Assembly: GCA_902609855.1 (NCBI GenBank) | Contig: CACLTL010000001.1 | Coordinates: 248,001 to 312,000 of the forward strand | Origin: an uncultured Pelagibacteraceae bacterium | Lineage (GTDB): Bacteria; Pseudomonadota; Alphaproteobacteria; Pelagibacterales; Pelagibacteraceae | Direction: 5' to 3' | Length of the DNA: 64,000 bases | Part shown: positions 1-8,226 of the stretch, piece by piece | How positions within the stretch are numbered: the stretch's first letter is position 1 | Layout of the letters: each line of letters begins with the position of its first letter | The notes under the pieces: model-generated | What the model was told of the DNA's origin: nothing | Seen by the model: the letters and a program-made list of their open reading frames with translations, nothing else | Databases searched by the model: none | Translations under genes and position numbers: made by a program

Positions 1-557
1 CCAACAGTATTTCTTGTTCTATTAATTGCACCACCTAAAAAAATATCAGCAACTGTTGTTCCTAAATTAATAGTCATAGCATGGCTCATTCTCTCCAAAG
101 AATGTCTAGCTACAGCATGAGCAATTTCATGGCCCATTACAATTGAAAGCGCATTAATATTTTTTGTAACTTTTAGTAATCCGGTGTACACAGCAATTTT
201 CCCGCCAGGCATACACCAGGCATTTACTACTTTATCATTATCAACCAAAACATAATCCCAACTAAAATTTTTAGTGGGATCTGGTTTACCTTGTTGTTCA
301 AAGAAAGCACTTACTGCAATTTCCATTTTTTTTCCAATATTTTCTATTTCCCTTAATTTTGGACCATTTGTAATTAACTTTGATTTACTTCTAAAATTTT
401 CATACGCAGCAGCAGCCTGTCTATTAACACGCGACTCAGAAATAATACTAAGCTGTTTTCTTTCCGTAATAGGAACTGTTGTACAGGACGGCAAAATTAA
501 AGAGCAACAACTACATCCAAAATAGCCAAGAAATTTTCTTCTATTTATGTTATACAT
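1..557 (-). CDS. M48 family metallopeptidase, lipoprotein (3' part missing)
   Basis: Reading on the minus strand from an ATG at 557, the protein runs off the window start, so only about 185 N-terminal residues are visible. The zinc protease motif is present at about residues 142-146 in MGHEIAHAVARH, typical of M48 (HtpX/Oma1/BepA-like) peptidases, which act in membrane or envelope protein quality control. The N-terminus has a twin-arginine-like run (RRKFLGYF, residues 6-13), a short hydrophobic stretch and then LPSC at 22-25. This suggests export, possibly by Tat, and lipidation at Cys25. The gene is divergent from the DUF502 gene. The family is clear; the exact subfamily and the export route are inferred. 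Confidence 0.85.
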   Translation of the reverse strand, partial: MYNINRRKFLGYFGCSCCSLILPSCTTVPITERKQLSIISESRVNRQAAAAYENFRSKSKLITNGPKLREIENIGKKMEIAVSAFFEQQGKPDPTKNFSWDYVLVDNDKVVNAWCMPGGKIAVYTGLLKVTKNINALSIVMGHEIAHAVARHSLERMSHAMTINLGTTVADIFLGGAINRTRNTV

Positions 558-649
558 TTTTAAGATTTATGATTTTAAATAATAAATTATTAATTGCAAT
601 TTTTATATTAATTATAATATTTATTGTATATTCAAGCTATTCTTAATCA

Positions 650-1264
650 ATGCCTAATTTAAATGTAAAAAAATCTATTTTTTCCAAAATTAGAAATAAT
701 TTTATCGCAGGAATCGTTGTTTTGATTCCAATTGGAATTACCTTATATCTTACACTTTTTTTAATTAGAATTTCTGGTAAAATTATTCCTAAAGAAATTA
801 ATCCTAACAACTATTTACCTTTTGATATCCCTGGTGTTGAGATAGTTATAGCTATTATAATAATTACGCTAATTGGCTGGCTATCCCTATCTTTTTTAGG
901 AAAAAAATTTTTTGAAATATTAAATAATATTCTAAAAAAAATTCCAATTCTTAGAACCATTTATTCTGCTATTGGTCAAATGACCGAAACATTTACAAAA
1001 TCTGATAGCAAGGAAAAAAGTGTAGTTCTTCTTGAATATCCAAGAAAAGGAATATGGGCCGTTGGTTTTGCAACAAAGGAAAATAAGGGAATAATTAAAG
1101 ATAAAGTCAAGGAAGATATAATTAATATCTTTGTGCCTACAACTCCTAATCCAACGAGTGGTTTTTTATTAATGGTCCCAAAAAAAGATTTGATTTATCT
1201 AGATGTTACTTTTGAACAAGCTTCTAAGTTCATTGTTTCGGCTGGAACGACAAATATAGACTAA
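650..1264 (+). CDS. DUF502 family membrane protein
   Basis: This 204-residue protein matches the DUF502 family: an N-terminal segment rich in Ile and Gly around residues 15-38 (FIAGIVVLIPIGITLYLT), a second hydrophobic segment around 62-85, and the conserved core IPILRTIYSAIGQMTETF followed by a soluble beta-rich part (GFATKENKG, VPTTPNPTSGFLLMVP). It is an inner-membrane protein of unknown biochemical role. Its stop codon overlaps the end of recG by 4 bp, so the two genes are convergent. DUF502 beside recG is a familiar alphaproteobacterial arrangement. The family is confident; the function is unknown. Confidence 0.85.
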   Translation: MPNLNVKKSIFSKIRNNFIAGIVVLIPIGITLYLTLFLIRISGKIIPKEINPNNYLPFDIPGVEIVIAIIIITLIGWLSLSFLGKKFFEILNNILKKIPILRTIYSAIGQMTETFTKSDSKEKSVVLLEYPRKGIWAVGFATKENKGIIKDKVKEDIINIFVPTTPNPTSGFLLMVPKKDLIYLDVTFEQASKFIVSAGTTNID

Positions 1265-3303
1265 TCTTCACCAACATTTATAATCTCTGCTTTATCAAAA
1301 AATTTTAATAAAAAAGAATATTTGTTTTGGTTAACATTTTCTCTTATATTTTGAATATATTTTTCAGCTAATTTAAATAAATCTTCATGAATTACAGGAT
1401 CTGAAAATCTAAAATTTTTTATTCCACTTTGTTGATAGCCAATTAAATCACCAAAACCTCTTAACTTTAAATCCTCTTCTGCTATAAAAAAACCATCATC
1501 TGAATTTTTGAGTATTTTAAGTCTTTTAATAGCATTTTTGGTTAATCCATCTTTAAACAATAAGATGCAAGTACTTTGTTTTTCACCTCTTCCAACTCTT
1601 CCACGTAGTTGATGTAATTGAGCAAGACCAAATTTATTTGCATTTTCTATTATAATTAAATTTGCATTAGGAAAATCTATACCAACTTCAATAACAGTAG
1701 TTGAAACAAGAATTGAAATATCCTTATTTAAAAACTTTCTTAAAACTTTTTCTTTATCGTCTTTTTCTAACGCACCGTGAATCAAACCAACTTTATTAGG
1801 AAATTTTTTATTTATTTGTTCAAATTTTTTATTTGCAGATGAGTAGTCTAAAAATTTTGACTCTTCTATTAAAGGACAAACCCAAAAAACCTGATTATTA
1901 TTTTCAATCTGTTTTTTAATAAAAGGCCAAATTTCATTTATTTTTTTTTCAGGTTTCGTTAAAGTAATAATCTTTTTCCTATTAGCAGGTTTTTCGTTAA
2001 TTTTTGAAATATCCATATCTCCATAAATCGACATCATCATTGTTCTAGGTATAGGTGTTGCAGACATAAGCAGCACATCGCAATTATCTCCTCCTTTTTT
2101 TGCTAAGTCACTTCTTTGTTTAACCCCAAACTTATGTTGCTCATCAATCACGACCAATCCAAGCTTATTAAAGTTGATTTTTTTTTGAAATAAAGCATGA
2201 GTTCCAATTAATAAATCAATTTTTTTATTCTCTAGATTATTCAATATAAGTTTTCTTTTTTTATATTCAGTTTTACCAGATAAAAATTCTAAATTTATCT
2301 TATTTTTAAAAATTTTTTTTGAAAATAAATAATGTTGTTTTGCAAGTATTTCTGTTGGAGACATTAGAGCACATTGGTAGCCACTTTTGATAACATTATA
2401 TATTGATATAAGTGATACAATTGTTTTGCCAGATCCAACATCACCCTGAATTATTCTAAACATTCTTTTATTGCTAACAAGATCATCATTAATTTCATTT
2501 AATACTTTTATTTGACTATTTGTTAGTCTAAAGGGTAAATTTTTTAAAACTTCTTTTGAATAATTATAATTAACTTTTTTTGGTATTTTATTTTTTTTGA
2601 TTCTTTTTCTATTTTCTAATAATGTTAAAAAATTTGCACATAATTCATCAAATACTAATCTTTTATAACTTTTAGAATTTATATCTTTTGCATCTTTTGA
2701 ATTATGTAACTTTTGAATTCCTACATTCCAATCTATTAAGCCATTTTCTTTGATAAAATTTTCGTTTAACCAATCTTCTATTTTTGGAAGATTATTAATT
2801 ACTTGTTCACTAATTGATCTATACTTTTTTTCATTTATCCCTTTTGTTAAATTATATTTAGGAATATTTTTAATCACATAACTTTGATTTTCTAGCTTTG
2901 TAACATAGTCTGGATTTGTTATTTGATATTTATTATTAAAAAAATTCACTTTACCGCTTATTATCACGTACTCATTTAAAGGAAATAATTTCCTTAGATA
3001 TCCCTCGCGACTATTAAAATAAATAATATCTATTTTTCCTGTCTCATCTTCACAAGTTATTTTGTTTGGTAGATTTCTTAACCTAGGAAAATTTAGTTTT
3101 TTTACTAACACTTTTATAGAATGTATTTTACCAACTTCTAATTCATTTAATTTAGAAATCTTGGATCTATCAGTTTCAGAATACGGAAGATTTAAAATAA
3201 TATCTTTAATTTTTTCTATTTTCTTTTTTTTTAAATATTTAGACAGTTGTGGTCCAACGCCTTTTAAAGTAGTAATTTCACTAAATATAAAATCTTTTTT
3301 CAT
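1261..3303 (-). CDS. recG: ATP-dependent DNA helicase RecG
   Basis: This 680-residue superfamily 2 helicase remodels stalled replication forks and Holliday junctions. The N-terminal wedge/OB domain occupies about the first 230 residues. The motor follows, with Walker A GDVGSGKT near residue 288, the DEQH form of motif II near 386, SATPIPRT (motif III) and QLRGRVGRGE (motif VI), and the C-terminal DLKLRGFGDLIGYQQSG typical of RecG. The length fits the family. It is divergent from sdhE with only 32 bp between starts, so both promoters must lie in or next to that gap. Confidence 0.96.
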   Translation of the reverse strand: MKKDFIFSEITTLKGVGPQLSKYLKKKKIEKIKDIILNLPYSETDRSKISKLNELEVGKIHSIKVLVKKLNFPRLRNLPNKITCEDETGKIDIIYFNSREGYLRKLFPLNEYVIISGKVNFFNNKYQITNPDYVTKLENQSYVIKNIPKYNLTKGINEKKYRSISEQVINNLPKIEDWLNENFIKENGLIDWNVGIQKLHNSKDAKDINSKSYKRLVFDELCANFLTLLENRKRIKKNKIPKKVNYNYSKEVLKNLPFRLTNSQIKVLNEINDDLVSNKRMFRIIQGDVGSGKTIVSLISIYNVIKSGYQCALMSPTEILAKQHYLFSKKIFKNKINLEFLSGKTEYKKRKLILNNLENKKIDLLIGTHALFQKKINFNKLGLVVIDEQHKFGVKQRSDLAKKGGDNCDVLLMSATPIPRTMMMSIYGDMDISKINEKPANRKKIITLTKPEKKINEIWPFIKKQIENNNQVFWVCPLIEESKFLDYSSANKKFEQINKKFPNKVGLIHGALEKDDKEKVLRKFLNKDISILVSTTVIEVGIDFPNANLIIIENANKFGLAQLHQLRGRVGRGEKQSTCILLFKDGLTKNAIKRLKILKNSDDGFFIAEEDLKLRGFGDLIGYQQSGIKNFRFSDPVIHEDLFKLAEKYIQNIRENVNQNKYSFLLKFFDKAEIINVGED

Positions 3304-3335
3304 TTATATGCTTTAAATATGTATAATATAGTTTT

Positions 3336-3593
3336 ATGAACAATAAATTAGAAATATTTAAAAAAAAATTGATTTATCGAGCATCTTATAGAGGCACAAA
3401 AGAAATGGATATTCTGCTAAGCTCATTTGTAAATAAACATATTGATTTATTTGACAACTATCAATTAAGCGAATTAGATAAATTTTTAAATTTTGAAGAC
3501 GAAGTAATATTAAATTATTATCAAAATAATATTTCTAAAAAAGATATTGATAAAAACAAAATTTCAGGGATTTTTAAGCGCTTTAAACTATAA
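3336..3593 (+). CDS. sdhE: FAD assembly factor SdhE
   Basis: This 85-residue protein belongs to the SdhE/YgfY/Sdh5 family, which promotes covalent flavinylation of the succinate dehydrogenase flavoprotein. The hallmark RGxxE motif is visible as YRGTKEMD near residues 18-25, followed by a helical bundle with SELDKFLNFEDEVILNYY. The length is normal. It is divergent from recG, a conserved alphaproteobacterial pairing. Its stop codon ends one base before the 3' CCA of the oppositely oriented tRNA-Ser. Confidence 0.9.
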   Translation: MNNKLEIFKKKLIYRASYRGTKEMDILLSSFVNKHIDLFDNYQLSELDKFLNFEDEVILNYYQNNISKKDIDKNKISGIFKRFKL

Positions 3594-3683
3594 TGGCGGA
3601 GAGGGTGGGATTCGAACCCACGAACGAGTTGCCCCGTTGCTGGTTTTCAAGACCAGTGCTTTCAACCGCTCAGCCACCTCTCC
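3594..3683 (-). tRNA. tRNA-Ser (anticodon TGA)
   Basis: On the minus strand this folds as a 90-nt class II tRNA. The acceptor stem GGAGAGG pairs with CCTCTCC, the anticodon loop CTTGAAA gives anticodon TGA, and there is a long variable arm (GCAACGGGGCAACTCGTTC). The T arm is GTGGGTTCGAATCCCAC and the 3' CCA is encoded. It decodes UCA and other UCN serine codons. It is convergent with sdhE, with no spacer. Confidence 0.97.
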
Positions 3684-3775
3684 TTGAAATAATTTTACGT
3701 ACTTTAATACTATCAAAGAGGTGAAATAACAATAAATAAGTGGAATATAGTAGAACTAGTTAATATTACTTAATT

Positions 3776-4786
3776 ATGATAATTAATGAAATGTTTAAAT
3801 TAATTTTAAAATTATTCTTTATATTATTTGCCTTAACTAATTTAGCCCACAGCGATGAAAATTTTAACAATTGGGTAAATAGTTTTAAAATCAAAGCTAT
3901 TAGTTATGGAATTTCGGAAAAAGTTGTAAATGAAATTATGACTGAAGCAAGATATCTGCCTAAAGTAATTGAATATGATAGATATCAACCAGAATTTTAC
4001 GAAGATACTTTCACTTATATCAAAAAAAGATCATCTAAACGTAAACTTAAAGAGGGTTTAGAACTTTATAAAAAAGAAAAAAATATTATTAAAACTATTG
4101 AGAAAGACTTTAATGTTGAAAAAGAGCTTTTGCTTGCACTTATGGGTATTGAAACTAATTTTGGCAAATACTTGGGAAAAATGGATATTATTTCTTCCCT
4201 TGCTACCTTAAGTTACGACAAAAGAAGAAGTGAATTTTTTACAGAGGAATTATTAATTTTATTAAAACTTGTAGACAAGAACATCATAAGCAAGGATATT
4301 TTATACGGTTCTTGGGCAGGTGCATTTGGAAATTTTCAATTTATGCCCAGAACTATTAAAAACTATGCATTAGATTACAATAATAATAAAATCATAGAAC
4401 TTAAAAAAATCGAAGACTCATTTGCTTCAGCAGCAAATTATTTAAATACAATTGGATGGAAAAAAAATCAACCATGTTTTATTAAAGTAGAATTAAAAGA
4501 TAATATTCCAAAAAAATACTTAAATTCATCTGCTAGACAAATTAAAAATAAAAAAAAATTTAATTTTTTTAGAAAATTCATTAAAAATCACGAAAAATTC
4601 AATATAAAAAACAATTTAATGGCTGCAATCATTATTCCTGATAAAGATATTATTCCAGGGGCAGAGACTTTTTCCCCTGCATATATAATTTTTGAAAATT
4701 ACGAAAAAATTTTAAATTGGAACAGATCTCTAAGATTTGCTTTAGCTGTTTGTACCTTAAAAGATAATTTTAAAGATGAAATTTAA
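3776..4786 (+). CDS. mltB: lytic murein transglycosylase, MltB family
   Basis: This periplasmic enzyme cleaves the MurNAc-GlcNAc bond of peptidoglycan. A hydrophobic signal segment at about residues 6-25 is followed by the MltB-type catalytic domain. The catalytic Glu is in LLALMGIETNFGKY, and GSWAGAFGNFQFMPRT and the SAANYLNTIGW block are the usual family blocks. At 336 residues it fits the short MltB class without a peptidoglycan-binding repeat. An ATG five codons downstream (3791) would give a tidier signal peptide and is a possible true start. It is first in a forward run of overlapping genes that continues with an RlpA-like lipoprotein and DacC. Confidence 0.9.
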   Translation: MIINEMFKLILKLFFILFALTNLAHSDENFNNWVNSFKIKAISYGISEKVVNEIMTEARYLPKVIEYDRYQPEFYEDTFTYIKKRSSKRKLKEGLELYKKEKNIIKTIEKDFNVEKELLLALMGIETNFGKYLGKMDIISSLATLSYDKRRSEFFTEELLILLKLVDKNIISKDILYGSWAGAFGNFQFMPRTIKNYALDYNNNKIIELKKIEDSFASAANYLNTIGWKKNQPCFIKVELKDNIPKKYLNSSARQIKNKKKFNFFRKFIKNHEKFNIKNNLMAAIIIPDKDIIPGAETFSPAYIIFENYEKILNWNRSLRFALAVCTLKDNFKDEI

Positions 4787-5513
4787 ATTTCTTATTATTT
4801 TATTTTTTATTCTCTCTTGCGTGCCTCAATCTTCCACGTTGGGTAAGAAAAAACCTTTTACTTCAAAAGGTTTTGCATATGTCTACAATGATTTTGATTT
4901 TAATGAAAAAATAATTAAAGGAAAAATGGATAATAATATTTTACAATTATCTCATCAAAATTTAAGATCGGGAACACTGATTAAAATTATTAATCCAAAA
5001 AATAAAAAAAGTTTAGTTCTTAAAAATGAGAAAAAAATTAAATTTCCAGATTTTTATAAAATTTTAATCACAAAGCCTGTTGCTGAGGAACTTGATTTAG
5101 ATTTAGATGTTCCTTTATTAGAGGTCATTGAAATAAAAAGAAATAAATCATTTGTTGCTAAAAAAGCTAAAATATTTAATGAGGAAAAAACAATACCCTC
5201 AAAAGCTCCTGTGGCATCAGTTCAAATTTCTAATATTTCTAAAAACAAATTAAAAAATTCAACTGATAAAAAAAAAGATATATTTATCCTAATAGCTTCT
5301 TTTTATTCAGCTGAAACAGCTTATTTTTTAAAACAAAGAATCATTAAAGAAATTTCAAATTTAGATACCAAAAAATTGAAAATTAAAAAGGCTAATAACA
5401 AAGAAACTCAAGTGATTTTAGGTCCATATAGTACTGTTAATTTATTAAAAAATGATTACATTAAACTACAAAATTTTGGATTTGAAGAACTCAATTTTTT
5501 TATAAATGAATAA
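4776..5513 (+). CDS. RlpA-like lipoprotein with C-terminal SPOR domain
   Basis: The protein begins with a lipoprotein signal ending in ILSC (Cys15). A short beta-barrel-like region follows (residues about 30-130, with the RlpA-like block SGTLIKIINPKNKKSLVL), then a Lys-rich linker, and a C-terminal segment of about 75 residues starting at KKDIFILIASFYSAETA that resembles a SPOR peptidoglycan-binding domain. RlpA proteins act at the septum on denuded glycan strands. The catalytic barrel is poorly conserved, so enzymatic activity is uncertain. It overlaps both the MltB-like gene and dacC by about 10 bp. In other alphaproteobacteria RlpA sits in this same position, which supports the call. Confidence 0.7.
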   Translation: MKFKFLIILFFILSCVPQSSTLGKKKPFTSKGFAYVYNDFDFNEKIIKGKMDNNILQLSHQNLRSGTLIKIINPKNKKSLVLKNEKKIKFPDFYKILITKPVAEELDLDLDVPLLEVIEIKRNKSFVAKKAKIFNEEKTIPSKAPVASVQISNISKNKLKNSTDKKKDIFILIASFYSAETAYFLKQRIIKEISNLDTKKLKIKKANNKETQVILGPYSTVNLLKNDYIKLQNFGFEELNFFINE

Positions 5514-6654
5514 ATTTACAATTATAATTATTTTACTACTTTTGCTTACATCTAAGGTTTTTGCTAATCCAAACCTCAAAGCTCGAACAGGTATTTTAAT
5601 TGACTATCATTCAGATGAAGTTTTATTTGAGTTAGATCCAGACTCACAAATTTATCCAGCTTCAATGACTAAAATTATGACTGCAATAATTGCTTTTGAT
5701 TTATTAAAAAAAAATAAGTTATCTTTGGATGATAAATTTACGATTTCAGAAAATGCATGGAGACTATCTCAAGCTGGTTATTCTTCAATGTTTATTATGA
5801 TCAATGATGAAGTATCAGTTGAAAATCTTCTAAGAGGGATAATCGTAGCATCTGGCAATGATGCTTGTATTGCTTTAGCAGAAGGTATTGCTGGCACGGA
5901 GTCCAATTTTGCAGATATGATGAATGAAAAAGCAGGGGAAATTGGTATGACTTCGACTAATTTTACAAATTCATCTGGTATTAATGATCCAGATAATATT
6001 TCTACAGTTAGAGATATAGCGCTAATGTCAAAATATCTTATTATCAATTATCCAATTTATTATGAGTTATTTGCAGAGAAAACTTTCACATGGGATAGAA
6101 CAGGTGGTGAGCCAATAAAACAAGGAAATCGAAATCCTTTGTTATATAAAAACGTTGGAGTTGACGGCGTAAAAACAGGTTATCTAGCGGTTGAAAAATA
6201 TTCTTTATCTAGCTCAATGAAAAAAAATGATAGACGTTTAATTGCCGTAGCCTCCGGTTTTGACTCAAAAAAATTAAGAAGTTCAGAGTCTTTAAAATTA
6301 CTTAATTGGGGCTTTAGAAATACAAATACTTTTGAAATTTCAAAAAAAGATGAAACTATTTTTGAACTTGATACCTGGCTTGGTGAAAAAAGTAAAATTA
6401 AAGCTACTTCAAAGGAAGATTTTTATGCAACAATTAATAAAAAAGATATAACTCATCTAACAATATCTTTAGAATATGATGGACCTATAAAAGCTCCTGT
6501 AGAAAAAGGTACAAAAGTCGCAAATATTATCGTTTCAAAAAAAGATAATGTAATAAAATCTCTACCACTTTATGCAGCAGAAGATTTAAAAAAAGTTAAT
6601 TTTTTTAAAAGTTTATTAACATCTCTAAATTATTTGATTTGGGGAGATGTATAA
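5506..6654 (+). CDS. dacC: D-alanyl-D-alanine carboxypeptidase (PBP5/6 family)
   Basis: This penicillin-binding protein trims the terminal D-Ala from peptidoglycan stem peptides. All three active-site motifs are visible: SMTK in YPASMTKIMTAI (near residue 50), SGN in VASGNDACIALAEG, and KTG in GVDGVKTGYLAVEKYS. A cleavable signal peptide (residues 1-20, ending VFANPN) precedes the domain. A beta-rich C-terminal domain follows, as in PBP5, and the end LTSLNYLIWGDV could be a weak membrane-binding helix. The 382-residue length is standard. It overlaps tmk by 8 bp. Confidence 0.94.
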   Translation: MNKFTIIIILLLLLTSKVFANPNLKARTGILIDYHSDEVLFELDPDSQIYPASMTKIMTAIIAFDLLKKNKLSLDDKFTISENAWRLSQAGYSSMFIMINDEVSVENLLRGIIVASGNDACIALAEGIAGTESNFADMMNEKAGEIGMTSTNFTNSSGINDPDNISTVRDIALMSKYLIINYPIYYELFAEKTFTWDRTGGEPIKQGNRNPLLYKNVGVDGVKTGYLAVEKYSLSSSMKKNDRRLIAVASGFDSKKLRSSESLKLLNWGFRNTNTFEISKKDETIFELDTWLGEKSKIKATSKEDFYATINKKDITHLTISLEYDGPIKAPVEKGTKVANIIVSKKDNVIKSLPLYAAEDLKKVNFFKSLLTSLNYLIWGDV

Positions 6655-7291
6655 AAAGAAACCTTTTTTTATTGTCTTTGAAGGTGTTGAAGGTTGTGGA
6701 AAATCCTTTCAAAGTAAAAAGCTGTTTAGTAAATTAAAAAAAAAAAATATTGATACAATATTAACTAGAGAGCCCGGCGGCACAAAAAGTTCAGAATTAA
6801 TTAGAAATTTAATTCTTAAGGATTATTTTTCTAAAGATAATAAAGAAAAATTTGACAAATATACTGACACACTACTTTATTTAGCTGCTAGAAATGAACA
6901 TATAAAAAATAAAATACTACCAGCTCTTTTGAAAAAAAAAGTAGTAATTTGTGATAGATTTATTGACTCAACTATTGCGTATCAAGTTTATGGAAAAAAA
7001 GTTGATATTGATTTTATTAATAATATTCATAAAAAGATATTACGCAATGTAAAACCAAATATAGTTTTTGTTTTAAAAGTATCGACAAAAATATCCAAAA
7101 AGAGACTTATCAAAAGAAAAATTAAGAATAGATATGATAATTTTTCCCAAACTTTTTATACAAAAGCACAAAACTCATTTATAAAAATAGCTAAAAATAA
7201 AAAAAATTATGTTATTCTAGATTCATCTTCAAATGATAATGTTTTAGAAAATATAATTTTTAAAATTATTAAAAAAAAATTGCACATTTAA
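6647..7291 (+). CDS. tmk: thymidylate kinase
   Basis: This enzyme phosphorylates dTMP to dTDP in the cytoplasm. The P-loop FEGVEGCGKS lies at about residues 9-18, the substrate motif TREPGGTKSSELIR follows, and CDRFIDSTIAYQ (near residue 100) is the DR(F/Y) signature. The LID region RLIKRKIKNRYDNF is Lys/Arg-rich. The length of 214 residues is typical. The tmk-holB order, with a shared stop/start at 7291, is conserved in many bacteria. Confidence 0.95.
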   Translation: MYKKKPFFIVFEGVEGCGKSFQSKKLFSKLKKKNIDTILTREPGGTKSSELIRNLILKDYFSKDNKEKFDKYTDTLLYLAARNEHIKNKILPALLKKKVVICDRFIDSTIAYQVYGKKVDIDFINNIHKKILRNVKPNIVFVLKVSTKISKKRLIKRKIKNRYDNFSQTFYTKAQNSFIKIAKNKKNYVILDSSSNDNVLENIIFKIIKKKLHI

Positions 7292-8226
7292 TGAATTATC
7301 CTGTTTTTTTTGAACCCAAAAATTCTTTAAGACTATTTGGATTGCAGGATAAACTCAATTTTTTAAAGCATCTTTACTCTAAAAAAAATTTACCTAACGT
7401 TCTGTTATTTTCTGGCAACAAAGGGTCTGGCAAATCCACTTTGGTCAATCATTTTCTTTATTCAATATTTGATAGTTTAAATTATGATATTAAAAATTTT
7501 TGTCTTTCTGATAATACAACTTTTCATAATCAATTTAAGAATAATATTTTCTCAAATATTATCTATTTAAATGGATCAAATTTTAAATCAATTAAAGTTG
7601 ACGATATAAGAAATTTAAAAACAAAAATATTTCAATCTACAATTTTCGAAAAAGATAGATTTATTATTCTTGATGATATTGAACTTTTTAATCATAATAG
7701 TCTTAACGCATTACTCAAAATAATTGAAGAACCATCAAAAAATAACTATTTTTTTTTGATTAATAATAAATCAAAACCATTATTACAAACCATTAAATCA
7801 AGAGCGCTAGAAATGAAAATCTTTTTAAAAGAAAATCAAAGAATTGAAATAATTGAAAAACTAATTAAGTTATTTAAAATTGAATTAATATTAGATCCAA
7901 AAACTTCAAAATTATCACCTGGAAATTTTTTGAGATTTAATCACATTTGTAAAGACAATAATATTCATTTAACAAATGATCTTGTAGAAAATCTATCAAT
8001 AATATTACAACTTTACAAAAAAGATAAGGATATTTCATATATAAACTTAGCTTTTTTTTTATCGGATTGCTATTTTATTAATTTAAGTGACAAGAGTATT
8101 TTTAATAATAATGAAATTTACGAGATAAAAAGTTATGTATTTCAAAATTTAAATAATTTTAAATTATATAATATTAATCAAAATACTTTATTAAATGCAC
8201 TAAGCGAAAAACTAAATTATGGATAA
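7291..8226 (+). CDS. holB: DNA polymerase III delta' subunit
   Basis: This is the clamp-loader subunit that, with delta and gamma/tau, opens the beta sliding clamp. The AAA+ core shows a Walker A-like FSGNKGSGKSTLVNHF near residue 41, a Walker B region RFIILDDIEL and the clamp-loader block NALLKIIEEPSKNNYF with the sensor region TIKSRALEM. The usual Zn-binding Cys cluster is not evident, which is common in alphaproteobacterial delta'. It sits between tmk and metG, the common order (tmk-holB-metG-tatD). Confidence 0.9.
   Translation: MNYPVFFEPKNSLRLFGLQDKLNFLKHLYSKKNLPNVLLFSGNKGSGKSTLVNHFLYSIFDSLNYDIKNFCLSDNTTFHNQFKNNIFSNIIYLNGSNFKSIKVDDIRNLKTKIFQSTIFEKDRFIILDDIELFNHNSLNALLKIIEEPSKNNYFFLINNKSKPLLQTIKSRALEMKIFLKENQRIEIIEKLIKLFKIELILDPKTSKLSPGNFLRFNHICKDNNIHLTNDLVENLSIILQLYKKDKDISYINLAFFLSDCYFINLSDKSIFNNNEIYEIKSYVFQNLNNFKLYNINQNTLLNALSEKLNYG

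Noticed and set aside
569-646. A 25-residue hydrophobic reading frame (MILNNKLLIAIFILIIIFIV...) between the M48 and DUF502 genes
   Set aside because: It is almost all Ile/Leu/Asn codons as expected from AT-rich DNA, has no ribosome-binding site and starts 11 bp from the divergent M48 start; chance is likelier.
3062-3316. Open frames opposite recG and many other genes on the antisense strand
   Set aside because: They are mirror frames of well-conserved genes in AT-rich DNA and have no family features of their own.
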